A stretch of DNA of 64,000 nucleotides, from NCBI RefSeq assembly GCF_042852765.1, contig NZ_AP031414.1; one strand, given 5' to 3'. Positions 59,771 to 64,000 of this stretch are shown here, one piece after another (positions within the stretch are counted from its first letter, which is position 1; every line of letters starts with the position of its first letter). Source of the DNA: Schaedlerella glycyrrhizinilytica_A (GTDB taxonomy: Bacteria; Bacillota; Clostridia; Lachnospirales; Lachnospiraceae). A program made the translations under genes and the position numbers. The notes beneath the pieces are model-generated. The model had not been told where the DNA came from. It ran no database searches and saw only the letters and a list, made by a program, of their open reading frames with translations.

Positions 59771-61162
59771 ATGAAATGTCCGATATGTGGAAAAGAAGTC
59801 GAATTACAAAATAAACAGGTCGGAACCGATGCAAACGGCACTCCGGTCTTTCATGAATATGCAGTCTGCCGTGACTGTAAAAAGCAATGGGATTTAGATA
59901 AACAGCGTGCAAAAAAGCGCGCGGAAAAAGCAAACGCATCCGCGCGGAAGAAAACCGGAACCCCGGAAAAACCTGTTGCTCCGGCGCAGAAACCAATTTC
60001 CGAAAAAAGGTCGGTTCAAAACGCAGCTCCAACCGAAAAACCTGTCGGAAATCCGGCAGAACGACCAGTGGATCCGGCTCACAAAAAAAATGCAGTTTCT
60101 GCTCCGAAAAAAGACAGTTCTCATGAGAAAAAAACAGTTCCCCAAACCCCATCTGCAAAAGCAGTAAAACCGACTTCTGAAAAAGAAAATGTACAGGTTG
60201 CCAAAAGCACTCACACAAAAAAAGAAACAGCTGCCAAAGTAACCGTAAAAAGAGATGTGACAGCCAAAGCTGCTACCGGGAAAAAAGAATCCGCCGCCCA
60301 AAAATCTGCTCCGCACAGCAGACCATCTGCCCCGGCAAATTCTTCCACTTCCAATACCACCGTAAATACAGAAACAGAGCAATATTACGGAAATATTCCT
60401 CCGGAGCACGTCCGCGCCAAACGGGAACGTGCCGTTCGGCAAAGTTACGAGGAAATGCTCGCCACAGATCCGAATTACAAACCACGTAAGAAAAAAAGCG
60501 ACGCAGAAAAACTTCCGCAAAAGAAACGCGCAGAAAATCCGGAATCTGTTTCTGAGACCTCTAAAAAACGTCCGGAACCGGAAAAGAAACGCCCGGTTAC
60601 CAAACCGGAATATGAAGAAGAGGACGATTTCGAGGAAGATGATGATTACATTTATTATGTACCGGCAAAATATCGGGTTGTCCGTGTAATTCTCGGAATC
60701 CTCTCTATCCTTGGCTTCGGATATTTCGCATACCGCGGTTTCCTTGCCGGACTGGATAATATCGCTTCCGGCGGACAGGCTTCTTCCGGAACAACTTATA
60801 TCGTTCTTGCAGTCTGTATGCTCGTCTCCGGACTTCTGCTTTTGATCCTGCAGAACAAACGTTCCGTCGCAGCCTACATCGCTCCGATCATCTTTTATAT
60901 TGCGGGAGCTGTCTTTGCATTTTTGAAACGAGACGGGGATTCTATTCTGCTGTACAGTGCGATCGTCAGCGCCGTTCTCGCTGTCGTTTTAGTAATTCTC
61001 TGCGCGACTTCCCGCAATCAGGAAGATGAGGACGATGACGATGAGGACGAAGATGATGAATTCGAGGACGAGAACTTCGAGGATGAGGATGATTACGACG
61101 AAGACGACTACGATGAATTTGACGAGGAAGATGATTACGACGAATTTGACGAGGAAGACTGA
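59771..61162 (+). CDS. Membrane protein with N-terminal zinc ribbon, basic linker and acidic tail
   Basis: A 463-residue protein. Residues 3-37 contain two Cys pairs (CPICGKE and CRDCKKQ), a zinc ribbon. Residues about 40-290 are a disordered Lys/Pro/Ala/Glu-rich region resembling histone H1-like tails. About four membrane helices follow (310-415), among them VVRVILGILSILGFGYFAYRGF and YIVLAVCMLVSGLLLLIL. The last 47 residues are almost entirely Asp and Glu with repeated DYDEFDEED units. Opposite charges on linker and tail suggest self-association or binding of nucleic acid or a basic partner (inference). Family not recognised; function unknown. Confidence 0.75.
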   Translation: MKCPICGKEVELQNKQVGTDANGTPVFHEYAVCRDCKKQWDLDKQRAKKRAEKANASARKKTGTPEKPVAPAQKPISEKRSVQNAAPTEKPVGNPAERPVDPAHKKNAVSAPKKDSSHEKKTVPQTPSAKAVKPTSEKENVQVAKSTHTKKETAAKVTVKRDVTAKAATGKKESAAQKSAPHSRPSAPANSSTSNTTVNTETEQYYGNIPPEHVRAKRERAVRQSYEEMLATDPNYKPRKKKSDAEKLPQKKRAENPESVSETSKKRPEPEKKRPVTKPEYEEEDDFEEDDDYIYYVPAKYRVVRVILGILSILGFGYFAYRGFLAGLDNIASGGQASSGTTYIVLAVCMLVSGLLLLILQNKRSVAAYIAPIIFYIAGAVFAFLKRDGDSILLYSAIVSAVLAVVLVILCATSRNQEDEDDDDEDEDDEFEDENFEDEDDYDEDDYDEFDEEDDYDEFDEED

Positions 61163-61232
61163 TTTTCTCGCCTTTCTGTAAGGTTCTTGATCAGTTCACA
61201 AATCAAACTGTATATTCTGGCTTATTTTGAAA

Positions 61233-61271
61233 GGAAGACTTTGAAATCTAATTTTTAAATCTTCCTTTTTT
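61233..61271 (+). terminator. Terminator after the zinc-ribbon membrane protein
   Basis: GGAAGA/TCTTCC with the flanking TTT/AAA extending the stem, followed by six T. Confidence 0.75.
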
Positions 61272-61334
61272 CACGCTTTTTCCCGCCCCACATATAGTAA
61301 ATAAGAAAAACTGCTGCTTGATACAGGAGGATTT

Positions 61335-61622
61335 ATGAAAAAGCGTTTACTCACATTTACACTCGCCGCAGTGATGATCCTTTCATTACTCACTGCATGT
61401 ACCGCAAATGACAGTAAGGAGACAACTGCAAATCCTGACTCTAACCAAACGGAAGAAACACCCTCATCCGAGAAGTCACAAAATAAAGAACTCGTCGATG
61501 TAACACTGAATGAAGTCGCACATTCTATTTTTTATGCACCGATGTATGCCGCGATTGAAAACGGTTATTTTGAATCAGAAGGGATTAATTTGGATCTTGT
61601 ATGTGGGTTTGGAGTCATGTAG
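61335..61622 (+). pseudogene. Substrate-binding lipoprotein (NMT1/THI5-like), truncated
   Basis: An ABC transporter binding protein of the nitrate/sulfonate/THI5 class with a lipoprotein signal (LTFTLAAVMILSLLTAC). It opens normally: DVTLNEVAHSIFYAPMYAAIENGYFESEGINLDLV. After CGFGVM it stops at codon 96, whereas the family runs about 330 residues. Downstream are phage-type genes in the opposite direction, so the rest was probably removed or displaced by integration near 61605. A strong ribosome site (CAGGAGG) precedes the ATG. Confidence 0.85.
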
Positions 61623-61654
61623 TTAGTACAAGACGATTTTTCCTCGAAAACACT

Positions 61655-61686
61655 GGATCCGACACAAATTGCCGGATTCTTTTTTA
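61655..61686 (+). terminator. Terminator between the truncated lipoprotein and the endolysin
   Basis: GGATCCG/CGGATTC with a 11-base loop and seven T after it on the plus strand; the T run overlaps the stop of the convergent amidase gene. Confidence 0.65.
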
Positions 61687-62805
61687 TGCTTTCAGCGCAC
61701 CCGATCCGTCAAAACGATATTCTTTTCCGTCAAGCACAACGATCTCATTGCAAGCCATCTTTCCATCAGCCTTGAGATAATATTTCTTTCCGTTTTCAGA
61801 AATCCAATGACAACGCATCATACTTCCGATTGGCTGACAGTTCTTATCCTTGTTGAAGTAGTACCACGCTTTTTCGGAATCCACCCACTGGAAGCCAGTG
61901 ACCATCGTACCCTCTGCATATTTCCCCTCTTTTTTTGGCCGGCAGTAATATTTGTAATCTCCATCCTTAAATAGTCCAGTCACCATCGATCCGAGAGGAT
62001 GTCCATCATTGGAGCGCCGGAAGAAGTACCACTCTGTACCATCCAGAACGAATCCAGTCAGCATTGCCCCCTCCGGTTTTGATCCGGCTTTGCGGTTGAG
62101 GAAGTACCAATAGTCTCCGTCTTTTAGAAATCCACGAACCATCTTGCATTTATCATTAAAGTAGTACCACAACCCTTTAATGCATCTCCATTGATTTTGG
62201 ATTGCATATCCGTAAGAATCAAAGTAATACCATTCTCCGGCAAGCTTAAGCCATTGCTCTTTCGGATAGCTGCCATCAGTATAACGATACCACCAGCCTT
62301 TAGCATCTTGAATCCATTTGTCTGTACTGTTCATAAGCTCACCAATCCTCCTGATAAAATATGCCTTTGTTGCATCAAATCCGCCGTGGATCTCTACGGA
62401 TCTGTGCGGGCAAGACGTTGCGAAAAACTCCTGATGTAAACGAACTGTGTCGTTGTTCGGCGTGATTCCCCACGCTTTGAATTTAGCAGCCACAAGAGCC
62501 AACGCACGCTCTTCATTAGCTTTAAACGTCTCCAAGTCTCCCATGCTCTGGCAGATCTCGACAGAATAGAACTCATTGTTTCCCCAGTCATCGCCGCAAT
62601 GCCAAGCACAGTTCCAGTCATCCTCGGCATGGACCGTTCCGTCCGAACACACATAGTCGTGTGCAAATCCATTTTCCGGGTTGATTCCCGGCAGCCAGTT
62701 CTGATAATGCGCTGCATTCGCACTCTGGCTCCCTGCATCGTTGTGAATCACTGCCCCGATCGGGTTGTGTCCGCGATTTCCTGCGACTCCGTTAAAAATA
62801 CTCAT
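61684..62805 (-). CDS. N-acetylmuramoyl-L-alanine amidase with cell-wall-binding repeats (phage-type endolysin)
   Basis: A 373-residue wall hydrolase. Residues 1-160 form an amidase_2 domain; its zinc ligands are the His in AVIHNDAGS, the His in VRLHQEFFATSCPH and the nearby Cys-Pro-His. From about 167 on there are repeats of the choline/glucan-binding type (GWWYRYTDGSYPKEQW, EWYYFDSYGYAI, WYYFNKDKNCQPIGSMM). No signal peptide, as expected for a holin-dependent endolysin. The start at 62805 follows AAAGGAG; no holin gene was seen in the visible part. Confidence 0.9.
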   Translation of the reverse strand: MSIFNGVAGNRGHNPIGAVIHNDAGSQSANAAHYQNWLPGINPENGFAHDYVCSDGTVHAEDDWNCAWHCGDDWGNNEFYSVEICQSMGDLETFKANEERALALVAAKFKAWGITPNNDTVRLHQEFFATSCPHRSVEIHGGFDATKAYFIRRIGELMNSTDKWIQDAKGWWYRYTDGSYPKEQWLKLAGEWYYFDSYGYAIQNQWRCIKGLWYYFNDKCKMVRGFLKDGDYWYFLNRKAGSKPEGAMLTGFVLDGTEWYFFRRSNDGHPLGSMVTGLFKDGDYKYYCRPKKEGKYAEGTMVTGFQWVDSEKAWYYFNKDKNCQPIGSMMRCHWISENGKKYYLKADGKMACNEIVVLDGKEYRFDGSGALKA

Positions 62806-62857
62806 ATATGCTCCTTTCCCCGGTGTTGCACCGGTGCAAAAATATTTTTGTATAAAA

Positions 62858-62887
62858 AGAACACCTACCATTTCTGATAGATGTTCT
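62858..62887 (-). terminator. Terminator after the small phage gene, same core as at 43561
   Basis: AGAACACCTA/TAGATGTTCT with the loop CCATTTCTGA; followed on the minus strand by TTTTTAT. The 19-base core CACCTACCATTTCTGATAG is identical to the hairpin after the KilA-N operon. Confidence 0.75.
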
Positions 62888-62895
62888 GATTATCG

Positions 62896-63357
62896 TTATG
62901 CTGTTTTTAATTCTTGTAACATTTTTATTGCTTGTTGAACCTGTTCTTCATTCCACGTCAAAGCCTGTTCCATAAATTCACCCAAATACGGTTTTTGTTT
63001 TAAAGTTCTTCTTATCTCTTCTGAAATTCTAAAGAGTTTCATTTCCCGCTCTTGCCGCCGATTGGAATCGAGATGGCGAATATATGCTGCTGGAACATCA
63101 CCTATCATCTCAATTTCTGTTGAAAACAAATATTCAAGTTTACACCCAAAGAGCTGTGCTAAACCAGAAGCCTCCTGTGCAGTAATCTTTTCATCACCAA
63201 ATATTTTAGCATTTATAACTGCATCATCTTCTTTGCATCTGCCGTTCCCCATGTGCTCTGACAAGGTACATATACTGTAACCGGTTTCCATAAATTCAGC
63301 TACAAGGTTCGGATACTTGTATTTGGACAAAATTCTGAAATCATATTCTCGTCTCAT
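62896..63357 (-). CDS. Phage-type hypothetical protein, possibly helix-turn-helix
   Basis: A 153-residue protein whose N-terminal 75 residues look like a degenerate Cro/CI-like helix-turn-helix (ICTLSEHMGNGRCKEDD, then KITAQEASGLAQLFGCKLEYLF). The second half is helical and charged (SNRRQEREMKLFRISEEIRRTL) and ends in QVQQAIKMLQELKTA. GGAGGTG sits 9 bases before the ATG, and the gene begins just after the antirepressor stop, so the two are cotranscribed. No family recognised with confidence. Confidence 0.7.
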   Translation of the reverse strand: MRREYDFRILSKYKYPNLVAEFMETGYSICTLSEHMGNGRCKEDDAVINAKIFGDEKITAQEASGLAQLFGCKLEYLFSTEIEMIGDVPAAYIRHLDSNRRQEREMKLFRISEEIRRTLKQKPYLGEFMEQALTWNEEQVQQAIKMLQELKTA

Positions 63358-63358
63358 A

Positions 63359-64000
63359 CTACGCCACCTCCATGCTAATCTGAGCATTGCAGTCCCTTAT
63401 TTGCTCTGCAAGAACATACGGAAGTTCATAGCGTCCAATCACTTCCACAGCTAAATCACACTGATTTCTTTTGATTGCTTTATATGTACTGACTCCAAAC
63501 TGTCTTTTCAGTTCTCTGTAAATGTCATGATACACTTTTCCACGCAGAGATTTGTCTTTATACGCATTACTTTCTTTTCCACCAAGACATTTTACACCTT
63601 TCTTTTTTACCGCAGATGTAATTTTGTCAATTTCAATCCCGAGAATCGGCATGTCCATCTTAAAATCCTGCAAATCCTGATTAACAGATTCCACTTTACT
63701 TTCTACCTGCTGAATCTTTTTATCATGCATAATGATGGCTTGAAGTTCTGGAGACATATTCTGAAGCCGAAGAGCAACCTCTTTCATTCCATCTTCGACA
63801 CGTACAAAATACTGGCGTGCCTGTTCGCCTTTCTCACTTCTAGCCATCATAGATAGTTTCTTTGCAAAACTCGCCGAAAGTTTATAATCTTGCGTTGGGC
63901 GCCCTCCCGATGGGTTTTCTTCCTGCATGACGAAAACCCAATAATCAACATTTTCTTCTGCAAATTGATTTTCTGTAATATTGTTTCTTATCCACCGTGA
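63359..64000 (-). CDS. Phage antirepressor (AntA/ORF6C-type), 5' end beyond the window
   Basis: About 213 residues are visible; the frame is open through the right edge, so the N-terminus is missing. The start of the visible part (FSRWIRNN-like SRWIRNNITENQFAEENVDYW, then GGRPTQDYKLSASFAKKLSMMARSEKGEQAR) is the AntA-type antirepressor domain. Coiled-coil sequence follows (IIMHDKKIQQVESKVESVNQDLQDF), and then an ORF6C-like C-terminus (KDKSLRGKVYHDIYRELKRQFGVSTYKAI). Phage antirepressors counter CI-like repressors. This is the third DNA-binding gene of phage type at this end. Confidence 0.88.
   Translation of the reverse strand, partial: SRWIRNNITENQFAEENVDYWVFVMQEENPSGGRPTQDYKLSASFAKKLSMMARSEKGEQARQYFVRVEDGMKEVALRLQNMSPELQAIIMHDKKIQQVESKVESVNQDLQDFKMDMPILGIEIDKITSAVKKKGVKCLGGKESNAYKDKSLRGKVYHDIYRELKRQFGVSTYKAIKRNQCDLAVEVIGRYELPYVLAEQIRDCNAQISMEVA

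Overview
The window looks like a chromosomal segment of a strictly anaerobic, low-to-moderate GC Firmicute of the Lachnospiraceae type (genus not determined). Reasons: a rubrerythrin, a fused FeoA-FeoB, ECF vitamin-type transporters, a T-box-controlled trp operon, a YerC/TrpR-type regulator, a DUF1836 protein and a Tn916-like integrase module, with Clostridia-like ribosome binding sites (AGGAGG variants) throughout. No rRNA, tRNA or CRISPR array was seen.

Layout. 1-1850 (minus): a DUF362 protein cut by the window edge and a uracil/xanthine permease. 1988-7299 (plus): uptake and breakdown of 2-aminoethylphosphonate: ATPase, a permease fused to its binding protein, PhnW and PhnX; the ATPase has a changed Walker A residue and phnW has a disturbed 5' end. 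7443-9691: a MerR regulator divergent from a MATE pump, with a 19-bp-spacer promoter between them. 9776-15629 (minus): DedA, rubrerythrin, Uma2 nuclease-fold protein, BrnQ, FeoAB. 15991-22491 (minus): a compact six-gene operon combining a complete ECF transporter (S, T and a double A subunit), two paralogous SAM hydrolases (DUF62) and an unusual GNAT-GntR/UTRA fusion. 22736-23569: ArsR regulator and HD hydrolase. 23627-28468 (minus): trpDCFBA behind a Trp-specific T-box, with no trpE or trpG.

28513-43516: a catabolic island of unknown substrate: a LIV-type ABC transporter, IlvD/Edd dehydratase, VOC protein, xylose-isomerase-like TIM barrel, medium-chain alcohol dehydrogenase, SDR, fumarate-reductase-like flavoprotein, Old Yellow Enzyme-like reductase, and LacI and AraC regulators. 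Two LacI/cre-type palindromes bracket the main promoter.

43561-51139: nested mobile DNA. A KilA-N gene is split by an IS200/IS605-type insertion sequence, whose tnpA is itself split by a 5.5-kb integrative element (Int, Xis, MobT/Rep-like protein, DUF961 protein, XRE repressor, ECF sigma factor and anti-sigma factor) flanked by 10-bp direct repeats. 51265-61162: housekeeping and poorly known genes (RlmD-type methyltransferase, PcrA, AraC regulator, DUF1836, YerC, PHP phosphatase, FNT channel, zinc-ribbon membrane protein with an acidic tail). 61335-64000: a substrate-binding lipoprotein cut short, followed by phage-type genes (amidase endolysin, small phage protein, antirepressor).

The best candidates for undescribed systems are the ECF/SAM-hydrolase/GNAT-GntR operon and the LIV/IlvD/flavoprotein island. 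The clearest structural story is the KilA-N > IS200 > integrative element nesting.
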